Positions 46,360 to 57,533 of a stretch of DNA of 64,000 nt are shown piece after piece. Position 1 is the first letter of the stretch, and every line of letters starts with the position of its first letter. The translations under genes and the position numbers were made by a program. The DNA lies in the NCBI GenBank assembly GCA_902728285.1, contig CACVBU010001358.1:3248067-3312066 (forward strand), read 5' to 3'. A model generated the notes under the pieces. The model ran no database searches and had not been told where the DNA came from. It saw nothing but the letters and a program-made list of their open reading frames with translations. The stretch comes from Clytia hemisphaerica (lineage: Eukaryota; Cnidaria; Hydrozoa; Leptothecata; Clytiidae).

Positions 46360-46405
46360 TTGCTGAACTTCCAGCCTGTTGTTCATCACTTTCATAATCC
46401 GCCAT
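46360..46405 (-). CDS. Candidate first exon of the RPA-like gene
   Basis: ATG at 46,405 opens MADYESDEQQAGSSA and ends at a strong donor (A|GTAAGTTT). The acidic, Ser/Gln-rich start and 40-bp spacing from the next open frame support it. The single-base overhang does not match the visible acceptor ATTAAG|ATG at 46,322, so either an intermediate exon is missed or an indel is present. Confidence 0.45.
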
Positions 46406-48192
46406 TTTGAATATTGAATTGAAGACTGACCCTCAACTTTGAAAACCTACAAATAAATACAATTTCTTTTTCAGGGGGTTTCAAATAATTTAATTTTGAT
46501 CAAACGATAATTTTCATTGGTTAAAGCCTTTCTTATTATTCAATTAACACAATCAGTATGTATATTGAACAATAAGAAAGAAAATTATACTACCCCCGGT
46601 TAAGAAACCATTTGTGTTCTGTGTGCAACGTGCTTTCAAAAAATTTTAGTATAGAATTTATAGCTTTTGAAGTCGTAAATATTTAAGTTTAATGACGTCA
46701 ATGCAAAAAGAATGTAGAAAAATTAATTGCATTGGGTAGTCAGGTTGCGATCAATTGGTCACACTTGAGAGTTTTATAAATACACAAGTTTTAACAATAC
46801 AGCAATAGATTTAATGCTGCAATAGGTTAGTACTTTTCACGTGAGGGAAAATTTATACGCCCAAAAATCTTCTTAAACGTGCGCGAAAATGTGACGCAAA
46901 TGAGTTGATGTACCATTTTGAGGCGATTTTGGTAGAGCCTCCATAGAAAGCGGCAAATTACGAAAAGTTCTTTGATGTTCAAAAGAGCACATGTATTAGT
47001 CAACTGAGACTATTTATTTACATAAGATTTTCTTCGGCATACTGGAAAATACAAAAGTACCAACAACAGAAAAATATTCTAAATATTTTGGCGAATTATT
47101 TCTGTACAAGATGAAAGAGTCAATACATGTTCTTACGTCACCAATCTGCAATTTGAATCTACAAAGTGACCTCCGAAAGGTTTCTATTAAAAGTACTCTT
47201 TTTTTAATAAGAACAATTTTATAAGAACAATGAAGCTCAAAATGGCCAAGAAATAAGAAAAAATTCCAAGAAATAAGAACAGTTTTAGAATTTGTTCAGA
47301 CTCAACTGATGACTAGGTATTAATCAAATATAGTGCTAAATTCGGGTCAAAAGGCAAAATACAGCTTTAAACTATCAAAAAATAAGAGCATCGTGCAAAA
47401 CACGTTTTTTTATTAGAACACCTAAATTTTGGCTGTTCCTGGATGTGCTTATTTTTTCAGCAAATTTCAGACTCAGATGTTCTTATTGATGTTCTTCGTT
47501 TGAAATCAAATAACACAAGAAAAAAGAATTACACCTTTTATAATTCAAAAAAATTCTTTCTGTAGGAAAATCTGATTGCCAGGTGAAAAAACATTTCCTT
47601 TGATTCGCTTTGCAATTAAAGGCTATCATTTCCTAACTTCACTTCTCGATTTCCAGGCTGGGCATGTTCTTAAGATGTTCTTATTTTTTTGGACAATTTC
47701 AGCCTAAAAGTTCTTATAAACTGGGTTGTAATAAAAAAACCGTGAATTACATGGTTCTTATGAAAAAAGCCCTCATTACGTGCGGCTTCCTTTTCAGACC
47801 TTTAAAATCTCTCTAGGGCGTGAAGGCCCAGCTCAGGAAAGACGTTTAGATAGCTGAAAAATGCCCAGAATGTCATAGCCCATCAAAGCGGTATAAAACC
47901 ACATCGCGCAAAGTCAATTGTATAGAATTGCATAGGGGTAGAAATTGGGCCATTTGCTTCAGAAAAAATTGGAATTAGGTTTTTTTTCTACAGACATACA
48001 ACGTACAAAACACGTCGCTTGGAAATCCTCGAGAATTTTGGACTGGATTTCTTTCATTCATTCGTTCATTCAACTACCTGTTGTTGACCTCTCTAAAAAT
48101 AACACATGCTTTTTATATCATCGCCCGCTGACAATCAGCCATAACCGCTGGGGTGTTTCTAAACACCGACCAAAAGTTACAACCACGACCAG
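46406..48192. other. No gene seen; divergent TAAGAACA repeat
   Basis: About 47,196-47,480 contains divergent TAAGAACAATTTTATAAGAACA and GTTCTTATTTTTT words related to the 245-bp family at 48,940 and 53,788. Otherwise AT-rich, unannotated DNA. Confidence 0.5.
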
Positions 48193-48500
48193 TGACGTCA
48201 AACTCTTTTATCTCGCTTATGAAGAAAAATATTTCGAAAATTTCTAGACTGGGACACTTTCGGCGCATCTGATTTATTCTTGTCTTTTTATTTCTTGCAA
48301 GTCTTGACGTCAAACTCTTTTATCTCGCTCATGAAGAAAAATAATTTGAAAATTTCTAGACTGGGGCATTTTCGGTGCATTTGTTCTATTCCTTGACTTT
48401 TTATTTCTCGCAAGTCTTATATTGCAGTAACGTCAAACCCTTTTATATCTCTCATAAGAAAAATTTCTAAAATTTTGGGACAAGTTTTATTAATATCTCT
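48193..48500. repeat. Diverged tandem repeat of about 113 bp
   Basis: Three copies begin at 48,192, 48,304 and 48,430, each with GACGTCAAACTCTTTTAT, CTCATGAAGAAAAAT, TTTCTAGACTGGG and TTTTTATTTCTTGCAAGTCTT. Not coding. Confidence 0.75.
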
Positions 48501-48939
48501 TTTATCACCTTTTTAGTAACGGTATAGAATAAAATAAAAGTACAATATATGTAAGTCGTGCTGCTAAAAAATAACAAGTTTTCGTTTTCGGAAAAAAAAA
48601 CTGAATTAGATAAAAAAATGTATCTAAGCAGATCTGAAAAAAGGCGAAACTAGGGCCGCAAGCCAGCATGGGGGCAGTAGAAATGTGAAGTAACACAGCA
48701 AGGAGGTAAAATCCGAGAGGCTAGACTAGGCCACTCAAAGAGCAAAAAGGCTCGGATAGGAAGGAACTCAGACGGCCACAGTGCATTTACTCTATTGGTA
48801 TTCTTATTTGCTTATTTATATCTGATCCACGTGCTTTTTCTTCGGTACTTGTTCTTTTGAAAAAAGGTCAAGCTTCATAAAGACGTCCAAAGAACGTTTT
48901 CTGACTGTTCAGTGACGTCATTAAGTTACTAATGTAATT

Positions 48940-49187
48940 TTTTATAAGAACCAGTAAATTTTCCTGAGGCTCGGCTGTTCTTATTTTTTGGCACTTTCAG
49001 CCTCAAATTGTTCTTATTTTTTGAGGTTATTTTTTCTATTTTTGCCGTATTTTACCTTATTTGAACCCATTTTCGACAAAAAATTAGACATCCCAGCCTT
49101 GGGCTTGTTCTTAAATTGTTCTTAATTTTTGGCATTTTTGAGCCTCATTGTTCTTATAAAATTTTTCTTATAAAAAAAAGTGTAGGG
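48940..49187. repeat. 245-bp TAAGAACA dispersed repeat, copy 1
   Basis: TATAAGAAC...GAGGCT at the left and GAGCCTCATTGTTCTTATAA at the right are inverted repeats; the middle has TTTTGCCGTATTTTACCTTATTTGAACCCATTTTCGACAAAA-like DNA. The reverse complement of the whole unit is at 53,788-54,035. Fits a MITE; no clear target duplication. Confidence 0.65.
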
Positions 49188-49849
49188 AAATGAAAATTGA
49201 AAATTTGAAAATCTACAAAATTGATTATTGAATGGAAAAATCAAGAAATGGTCAAAAATCAATTCAATTTGTGCTCGAAAATTGAATAAAGCTCAAATGA
49301 TCGTTAGGTACACGGACGATTGGGTACTGGCTAATAATGTTTCATGGTCCAAAAAAATTAATTACTGCGAAATTTAGTTCCGTTAAGGTATGTACAAAAA
49401 CAGACAGACTGACCCATGTCATGGAAAACTTGCTGAAGTCCAGCTAAGTGCTGGGCCAAAAAAAATATAACCCGTGTCACTTTTTCCATCGTTTAAGTGA
49501 AGTATTGAGTACTAGTACTGAGTAGAATATTTTGAAAATTTTAGGAAGACTCTCTACTGGTGCATATAATCATTAAACGTTTATCACTTTACGAATAAAA
49601 TCATCACCTTTTATATTGTATAAAAAAACTGATGAACGTCTTGAAATATATTGAGTTTCCTTTTCAGATTTGTTTGTTTAAAGCGTATAAAGGCCCCGAT
49701 ACACTTGTCAATAATAAATCAATATTCAAAATCTGTTACTAAATATAGCAACAAAAATATTATTGACTCAATATTGATCGAGTCCTGACACTTATCAATT
49801 TTAAAAATATATTAGTTAATAATATAGAATTATTTATTTTTACACTGGA

Positions 49850-50095
49850 GGGTACTAGGGTTGGGGATGCTGGGTATGTGCGAACCACGACCTACGAACC
49901 CTGACCCTAGAGAAACTGAATTTTGTTAAAAAGGTGACCCTTAGAGATTTCATCGATTTTCAAGAAAATATGTGCAATTTAAAAAAATTTTCTTAAAAAT
50001 ATTTGAAACATTTCTATGATTTTTAAAAATAATTTTCGCCATGTTTTGACTCGTATTGTGAAAAACCCGACCTTAGAGAGTAGAGAGACTATTTA
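49850..50095. repeat. Degenerate G-tract MITE
   Basis: GAGGGTACTAGGGTTGGGGATGCTGGGTATGTGCGAACC and GACCCTTAGAGA match the interior of the copies at 12,479 and 22,965, but the G-tract ends are lost. Borders approximate. Confidence 0.55.
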
Positions 50096-50315
50096 CACAA
50101 ATGTCGACTTAAGTTTGTGACTTTTGCCTGGATGTTTCGTGAAATATTAGCAGTAGCAGCAGTACCTATAATATCATAATTTTCTCTCTTTTTTACGAAT
50201 CGATTTTCTTATATTTCTCTGATAAGGAAGGTTATCAATTGGTCTTGTTTATCATTTCGTACAATTTCATTTTATGGCGAAATTTTTCGATCTTTGATCG
50301 TCTTGTTTATTTTTT

Positions 50316-50350
50316 TTTTTACACTGCTTGGCCACGGTCCACAGTAATTT
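50316..50350. repeat. Lone monomer of the 44-bp repeat
   Basis: TTTACACTGCTTGGCCACGG then TCCACAGT, a single copy of the unit arrayed at 6,300-6,715, embedded between T runs. Confidence 0.7.
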
Positions 50351-51094
50351 TTTTTTTTCTCTTTGTTAGCCTCACCTCCTTTAGGGGTGTTGGCTTACCT
50401 TCGGTAACCTTAGGGCCTCCTTACATTCCTAGTGTCATTGTCCTGGCTGCTCAGCCCATACAGTGCACAGGATATCATGGCTCACTTGTTTGATTAGAAT
50501 TAAGGTACACAGCACATCCCCAATGTTACCCCAAAGCAATCCATTGATTTTCATGTTATTTCATTCAATAAATTTCGACTTCATTCAATTATCTTGTCTC
50601 CATTTATTTTCACTCAGATCCATTCTAGGCAAAACAGGATCTTCATTTCGAACAATAGACTAAGTAAATTTTTAATCCAGCCTTATCATTCGATCCCCAT
50701 TAGGTAAAACAGGATCATCATTTTGGAATACCACTCATGATACTTTTACTGTGTTTATTTCGAACCGTTTTATCAATCGTTGCCCACAGGTCAGATAATT
50801 AATGCCAAAAGAAGAAAATTCGTTAACAAATTCGATTGCTCTCGTTCATTTTTTTCTTTCCGGAAGTAATTTCGAACAAACTATCAAAACATTCGAAAAT
50901 ATATATTTTTAACAATGGAACAAAATAAAAAAACAAATTCGAAGAAAAAATCCTTTTTTTATTTTATTTCAATCTCTTTTATCACCAAGAACTGGTATAT
51001 ATAAAAATTTGTCCTCTAGATATATGGATTATCTACAAGTTTTCGTTTTTCATAAAAAAAAAAAGAATGATTGAAATTGCAGACATGCTGCAAC
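50351..51094. other. No gene seen
   Basis: Contains a short imperfect direct repeat (CATT(C/A)..GGTAAAACAGGATC and CATTCTAGGCAAAACAGGATC at about 50,620 and 50,695). Nothing else recognised. Confidence 0.4.
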
Positions 51095-51785
51095 CATAGT
51101 ATAAGAAAGCCGCGGCTGGAATGATAACATCTGAATTTCTGTTGTTCTATCTCTGTCGTATTTGATGACTATTTGTTGATCAAGAAATCAGTAATGTAGC
51201 ATCTTTAATGGTAAACTTTATTGCTTTGTCGTTAATAATTACTTGTCAGTGCGTTTTAAACATTAACGATATGCCCTTGATATTACACTTGCATTATAAA
51301 TCATTGTAAAGGAGAGATCAACAATAAGAATTTTAAACAAGCACAAAACGGCTGGGCTGAAAGAACTCAAAAATTAATAAAGTGCCTCGAATGCCTTCAC
51401 AATATTTCAGTGAAATATTTTTAGAAATCAATAAAAAAGTACATCAAGTACCTTCAAAATTTATCATTCAAACTGACAGGAAAGTTGTCATCTTGAATAT
51501 GGTTATTATAATTTCAATTTTGGCAAAAAACCATTGCTTCCACAAAATACCCCTAAAATATGTCCAAAATTAGTTCAAGTGTTCTATTGGGTACAGATTC
51601 AAAGATATAATTAGCAATAAAAAAGCTTTTTGTAAAGGAGAATAAGGGAAAAATTTCAAAAACTATCTCCCAATAATAAACTGAGCATCTTGATGTTCTT
51701 ATAAAGCTCGGAGACAGAGATGGAACAGCAATTAACTCAAAAGACAATGCGGTACATATTCCAGCCGCGGCTTTCTTATACTATG
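51095..51785. mobile_element. TIR element with CCGCGG-containing ends
   Basis: CATAGTATAAGAAAGCCGCG at the left (continuing GCTGGAAT) is perfectly mirrored at the right. CTGCAAC flanks both ends (51,088-51,094 and 51,786-51,792), and up to 10 bp are shared if the end palindrome is counted. About 690 bp; internal open frames show no domain. Confidence 0.75.
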
Positions 51786-52468
51786 CTGCAACAAAATATA
51801 TCAGATCAAAATTGGGCATCAAAAGTTAGAACACGAAAACTGACTTTTCTTAAGCAATCTCAAGCAAAACGGAATTTTTACCTCCCAAAATTTTTAAACA
51901 CAACGGTGAAGCACACACCTTCCCGGGTGATATTTGAATTACGGGAAAGGTGTATTTTCTGTGAAATTGACAAAATATAAATCATAAAAAAACTATGAAA
52001 TAAAAATTACTTCTCGAGAGACCAGTTTAATGCAGATAGGAAAACCAATTTTGTTTCTAAATATTTTTTTCATGATCAAAATAGTCAAAAATAAGAACGG
52101 AAGATTGAAAAGAAAATAATACAACCGGCCGGTACAACTATACCAGACTATACTCCTTTTTGTAAAAACAATTTTACAAGAAGTTCAAACTGGCCGAAAA
52201 ATAAGAATAATTCAAGAACAAGCCCAAGGCGGGGCTGTATAGGTCCAAATCACAAATCTGTAAAAGCTCGAGGGGGCTAGATTTGAAACCTTGGAAGGAT
52301 TTTCAACAAAGGTCAATGGTGACTACGATATAATTTCTCCCTTTTGAGAGATGAGAAATAACTTTTCACGGTTCTTACAAAAACAGGGTGTATAAGGCTC
52401 AGTCTTTTGGAAAAAGTACAGTTTTCGCCTTTTTTCCGTCATTTTAAAATTCTTTAACTAAATATGTA

Positions 52469-52738
52469 CAGTCTAGTCGGATTTCAGAAATGGAAGTTTT
52501 TTTTGCATTCAAAAAGGTTGCCGATAATTTTCAAAAAACCGTACCTCTTGAGATTTTCTGATACATAGGGTGATGGAAGAAAGATGAAATTTTACGAAAG
52601 CATTTGTAAAAAAAATATCTATCGGGCAAAATTTTCATATTTTTCAATTGAAATCACCCAAAATTGGCGACAATATTGACGTCAAAACTTAAATTTTGGA
52701 TTCAAAAAAACTTCCATTTTCGGAAGCCGACTAGACTG
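52469..52738. mobile_element. 270-bp palindromic MITE, CAGTCTAGTCGG ends
   Basis: CAGTCTAGTCGG(A)TTTC and AAATGGAAGTTTTTTT at the left are mirrored by AAAAACTTCCATTTTCGGAAGCCGACTAGACTG at the right. Target duplication not clear. Non-coding. Confidence 0.65.
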
Positions 52739-52882
52739 ACGTATACAAACACTAAAAAATATCGTTTTTAAAAACACTATTACTATTTTAAACGCACTAT
52801 TACAATATTGTTGTTAAGTAGTGGAATAATCGCAAAGCGTGTTCCAAGCTATCATAATCACCATGGACAAGATGGGAAAAAA

Positions 52883-53577
52883 TTATTTCAGGGGCAGGAG
52901 TATTTGCCACAAAAATCCTATGACGAGACTGATAAAGGTCTGCTGTACCTGTAGCACAAAGCGGGTCGATGCCAAACTGTGGATCACGAGTAAGCTGACC
53001 TCCCCTTTCTTCGGGTACATTCGAACAAGCTCAGGGGTCGAGGGAACCAAAAATTCTACAACTTGTGCCATGTGCATAGATTGCTGCATGTTCTCTGCGG
53101 GTATGCAACCATTAAAACCTGGTACTCGATGATGGTTCCATGAATTGAGCAAATGTTCCACTGCGTCTTTTGAAGTATACAACGTAAGCCAGGATAAACA
53201 AAACTTGAATACGGGATCACTTTCATCAAGATGTCCGTGATGTCATTAGCTATGATAGTGTTCAATGCACGTTTAAGATGGTAGTTCACGCGCGTATTCA
53301 TCTCGGGCCAAAAGCGTTCAATAACGTTGTTTTTCGTCGAAGTTGTCATACGAAAAGGTTCAGAAGTACCAACAAGCCTATGGTGTGACATAATAGTTTG
53401 AGCGAAACTGACAAGACAGAATTCTTGACCATGGTCCATACGCACTTGTTCCCATACACCATAAGTTAACATAGCTGGTCGAAAAATAAATTCGTAAATT
53501 AGTATTGGGTTTTTAACGGCATTGAAGCGTACTGAGCGTAGCCTGTTATAAAACGAGAACATCATCATCACAATCAA
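52883..53577 (-). pseudogene. Integrase-core transposase fragment, frameshifted
   Basis: Read on the minus strand: LIYEFIFRPAMLTYG, VRMDHGQEF (catalytic Asp), then NNVIERFWPEMNTRVNYHLK (catalytic Glu with a conserved WPEMN-RVNY block), and in another frame WNHHRVPG near 53,130. This is the layout of an animal integrase-core (rve-like) transposon family. The first catalytic Asp region is degraded and at least one frameshift separates the halves. An inactive relic. Confidence 0.7.
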
Positions 53578-53787
53578 TCATTGCAATCGTGCATCCGTAT
53601 CTTTGACCAATTTTCTCGTTTTGGTCGAAATGACATTTGAAGCCAAAGTAAGGCGCAAAGTACCGATACAGTTACTGAAGTTTAAGGTATATTGTATTTG
53701 TCATCTAAAAAATCAAAGGTTATTTCAAGTTTTGGTTCTCTCAAACAGTCTCAAATTCTTTGTGTTTTTTTCAAACCACATCTCGGC

Positions 53788-54035
53788 TACACTTTTTTTT
53801 AAAAGAACAATTTTACAAGAACAGTGAGGCTCAAATTGGCCAAAAATTAAGAACAATTCAAGAATATAAGCCCAAGGCTGAGTTGTCTGTTTTTTGTCGA
53901 AAATGGGTCCAAATTAGGTAAAATACGGAAAAAAAAGGAAAATTAACCTAAAATACCTAAAAAAAATAAGAACAAAATAAGAACAGTTAGAGGCTGAAAG
54001 TGCTAAAAATTAAGAACAGCTTGAGCCTCATGTAG
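53788..54035. repeat. 245-bp TAAGAACA dispersed repeat, copy 2 (inverted)
   Basis: Reverse complement of 48,940-49,187 at good identity, including GTGAGGCTCAAA, CAAGCCCAAGGCTG-like and GTCGAAAATGGGTCCAAATT blocks. Further fragments are at about 52,155-52,235 and 55,340-55,375. Confidence 0.65.
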
Positions 54036-54431
54036 GGCTAGCCCTATGTAGTAACTGGAGAAATACAAAAATATCATCAGTCAGATCAGTATACTCCGGT
54101 AAAAAAATAATGAAACCCCTCAACCACCAACACACCAAAAGATCTTTAAAACTATTTTAATATTTTTTGATTTTTTTTTCTCTCATGGTGAAATCGTGAA
54201 ATGACCTCAAACGAAAAATATGTAAATAATAGAACTATGTGCCTCATGCAAATAGTAGACTTATTGTTACTTTCGGAAAGTTATAAATAGACTTAACCAT
54301 TTCTTTGACTCTATGGAGGAGAGTGTCTATGAGTTTCATATTTTCTTTTCAAATCACGAAGATTGACATTATTGTAAAATAATAATAAAACCATATTTGG
54401 CAAAACCGAGTTTTCCAACTTTGATCTTTCG

Positions 54432-54505
54432 AAACGTAGTGTAAGATAGCAAAACGCAGTGCAATGTAGCAAAACGTAGTGTAATGTACCAAAACGCAGT
54501 GCAAT
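54432..54505. repeat. Short tandem repeat, about 20-bp unit
   Basis: Four units of AAAACG(C/T)AGTG(C/T)AATGTA(G/C)C. Confidence 0.75.
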
Positions 54506-54656
54506 TAAGTATAAAGCATAATGTCTAGAACACAAAAACTTAATTGGCCGCAAAGGTACACTCATGGATACCCTGCCTCGAAGTATAAAGAGGCAAAAAA
54601 AGGGTTTTCGAAAATAGAGTTGAAGTTCTTTTATTATTGCAGAGGTAGACAAGAGT

Positions 54657-54949
54657 CCCGGGGGGGGTACTTAGGCAAATGGAGGGTACGGTATGTGCCG
54701 CCCTTAAGGGTACCTTTTTTGGACTTCCAAAGTCCCGCGAAGGGTCGGAAAAATCAAAATTTCAACTTTTTACCCCCTGAAAAATCGAAATTTGTTCAAA
54801 ATTGGTCAAAATAGTCCCGCTAAGGGTCGTAAAATTCCCAAAATTTTCCTTTGTTTTCTCCTTTTTAGTCCCGGTAAGGGTCCAAAGTACGAAAGTCGGG
54901 CGGCACCCCCCCCCCGTCAGCTCGCAACCCTAGTGCCCCCCCCCCCGGG
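54657..54949. mobile_element. G-tract MITE, copy 3
   Basis: CCCGGGGGGGG...TACTTAGG at the left and a C run ending CCCGGG at the right. Exact 8-bp duplication ACAAGAGT (54,649-54,656 and 54,950-54,957). The interior repeats GTCCCG(C/G)(T/G)AAGGGTC. Confidence 0.88.
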
Positions 54950-54957
54950 ACAAGAGT

Positions 54958-56015
54958 AAAAGGTTTTACAACTCACACAAAACTACTGTTTACACAATTT
55001 CTCACTTGATTTTATGTTAAAAACAGAAAAGACGTATTTAAAAATTATTCTTTTGTGAAAAGTATTGATATGAAAAAAGTCACTTTCTATAACAAAAGAT
55101 AAAGATTTTCATTTGAATAGAAACAAATCAAAAAGAGCTCTGGTTGGTCAGTTATCAAAGAAATGTTCCGATTGGCTAAATTTTCTCAAAAAGAATTTTT
55201 AAACAGATGACTTAAAATGTTCTGATTTTCAGCATTTTTGAGCATTTTGATGTAATTTCTTAAGAAATTGCATGTTTTTAAGTCTCCAAAGCCTTAGTAT
55301 GTTCTTAGAATGTTCTTAAATTTTTGGGCTCGAAGCCTTATGTTCTTATATAGTTTGTTCTTATAAAAAAAAACGTGTACCACGCAGACTCACTTCTAGC
55401 CTTCGGCTTTACTTCATTGACTAAAAATCAAGATTTTTTTAAGAATAGCGCTCAGCCTCAAATTCTGGCCGGAATATTCATGAGTTCTGTTGAAAAAATT
55501 TGGATTTCGTGCCTCTCATTTTGGTTCTACTATGTTTGTGAGCGTTTGAGAAGAAGTATATCTTAGGAAAAAATCTTAATTTTTGAGATGAATTCCAAGG
55601 CGAATTCAGGTTAAATGAGGCTCATCTCCATTTATGTAATTTTTATTAAAAATAGTGTACCAGTTTTTGGATTTTGTTTACGATAAAAGGGGCCAAACTT
55701 AGTGATTTTTGGTGTTTTCTTCTCTCAAAAAAGGTATACGAGATTTTTTTGAGTGACTCGAAAAAGTAAAAACTGCTCAAAGTCATCTGGAAATATTTGA
55801 TAATTTTTTTTCGTCATTTTTTCTGACGAATTATTTACCGTTGACCCATATTTTGGAGAAATATCGTGACTTGACAGAAAAATATCGTGACAATGGAAGC
55901 GGTACAAAAAAGAAGTCTAAAATGTTCGAAATGGATTACTTGGTTATTGCATTGCCGACAGAAAGAAAAATCGTGACATGAAAGAAAAAATATCGAGACA
56001 ATAGACTTTTTGGAA
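54958..56015. other. No gene seen
   Basis: AT-rich; fragment of the TAAGAACA family near 55,340-55,375. No recognisable protein. Confidence 0.45.
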
Positions 56016-57525
56016 GGGTGCATGTCACTAGTCCGACACTTTCTAGTCCGACAGTAAAATAGTCCGAATCTATAAAATAAATTCAAAATTTGGAAGTCTT
56101 TTTTTCCGACGTCACTTTTGTCCGAAAACGAAAGATTTTTGAGTGTCAAATGTTGAATAAGGGTTTTTCACTGAGATAATATTAATAAAAGTTGATTTTG
56201 GCGGAATTTTGAAATAATTAGAAATAAAGGAACAATCAGGGTTGCAAATCACTAAAGAAGAGTCGTAAAAACAGCTAAATCCAATTTCTTGACTCTTGAA
56301 AGCCTAATCCTAACAAGCTTACCAAAATTTAAGAAAAGTCAGGTTAGGGGCCTAACCTCAAAATCGGAACTTTGGATTTTTAGAAAAAAATGTATGGCGC
56401 GCCAAAAGGCTTTTTAATACTAACTTTTTTTTATAATACCAACTTTTTTTTATAATACCAACTTTTTTTTATAATATCAACTTTTTTTTATAATATCAAC
56501 TTTTTTTTTATAATACCAACTTTTTTTATTATAATACCAACTTTTTTTTTATAGTACCAACTTTTTTTTTAGTTTTCATAACACCAATTTTTGTCTCGCT
56601 TACTATGCGTGTATAATCGATCAAGTGTAGAAAGAGTCTTAGCGCGATTACACCTAGCCTGGAGACCACTTAAGGTTTTTTGATAGACTGGATGATGCCA
56701 TTTCACAGTCGCAAAGCGTAATGGGTAATCAGGGCCACTGTGCGCTGATGACGACTTATTATTGGTCCAAAGTTTTGAAAAAATTTAAAGATTTTTGCGT
56801 CTAGCCAACCGATTTGATTGGTCTGAAGAATCAATCCACCAGCCAGAGAGAGAACAAACGACACAAATGATAAAAATAAGCTGAACTACCAGCAGTCTTT
56901 GGACCTTTACCCAAGCAGCAAGCAGCCAACAGCCAAGTCAAGGACAGGACATCCATGACCATGTGCTGATGTGCCTCATGTAGATTTTCCAGTGAAGAAC
57001 TGTAAAGGCCCGTCTACATGGTGAAAAAAGAAAATTGACTAAGCGAGACCAAAAAAATTGATATTATAAAAATGAAAGTTAGTGTTATAAAAAAAAGTTG
57101 ATATTATAAAAAAAGTTGGTATTATAAAAAAAAGTTGCTATTTAAAAAAAAAAGTTGCTATTTAAAAAAAAATCTGATATTATAAAAATGAAAATTTGTA
57201 TTATAATAAAAAGTTGGTATTATAAAAAAAAGTTGATACTATAAAAATGAAAGTTGGTATTATAAAAGTGAAAGTTGGTATTATAAAAAAAATTTAGTAT
57301 TATAAAAGAAAGTTGATATTATAAAAAAAAGTTAGTATTAAAAAGCCTTTTGGCGCGCCATAAAAATGTGCCTCCTCTTCCGCGATTCATATTACGTTTT
57401 TTATATGTTTTTTTTTTACTCGTTGTCGGACAAAATTGTTGTCGGAATACTGACGCATTCGTCAAACCCAACGTCGGACATTTATACTGTCGGACTAGAA
57501 AGTGTCGGACTACTGACAACCTCCC
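56016..57525. mobile_element. TIR element with 8-9-bp target duplication, host of a nested element
   Basis: Ends GGGTGCATGTCACTAGTCCG and rc GGGAGGTTGTCAGTAGTCCG continue identically as ACACTTTCTAGTCCGACAGTA. TTTTGGAA (9 bp if the next G is counted) lies at 56,008-56,015 and 57,526-57,533. Without the nested element it is about 545 bp and non-coding. The duplication length fits Mutator- or hAT-like transposition. Confidence 0.85.
56395..57360. mobile_element. Nested foldback element with inverted tandem arms
   Basis: Ends TGGCGCGCCAAAAGGCTTTT in inverted orientation, with TA outside both (56,393-56,394; 57,361-57,362). Each arm is an array of about 20-bp TATAATACCAACTTTTTTT units, plus orientation at 56,415-56,600 and minus at 57,055-57,345. 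The spacer contains a fragment of the repeat seen at about 8,221-8,330. Non-coding. Confidence 0.85.
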
Positions 57526-57533
57526 TTTTGGAA

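Larger units (their letters stand above)
38036..46405 (+). mobile_element. Helentron-like element, copy 2 (deletion derivative)
   Basis: Begins ATTGTGATAGAC like copy 1 at 6,727. It lacks the 16.3-kb transposon (empty site near 38,665) and the 29,710 MITE. The segment matching 24,553-31,075 (protease tail to start of endonuclease) is replaced by about 20 bp (TAAGAGAGAAAGATGCATTT). The rest matches copy 1 to 37,685 at very high identity and continues past it through the 5' part of the RPA-like gene. Right border not determined. Confidence 0.8.
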
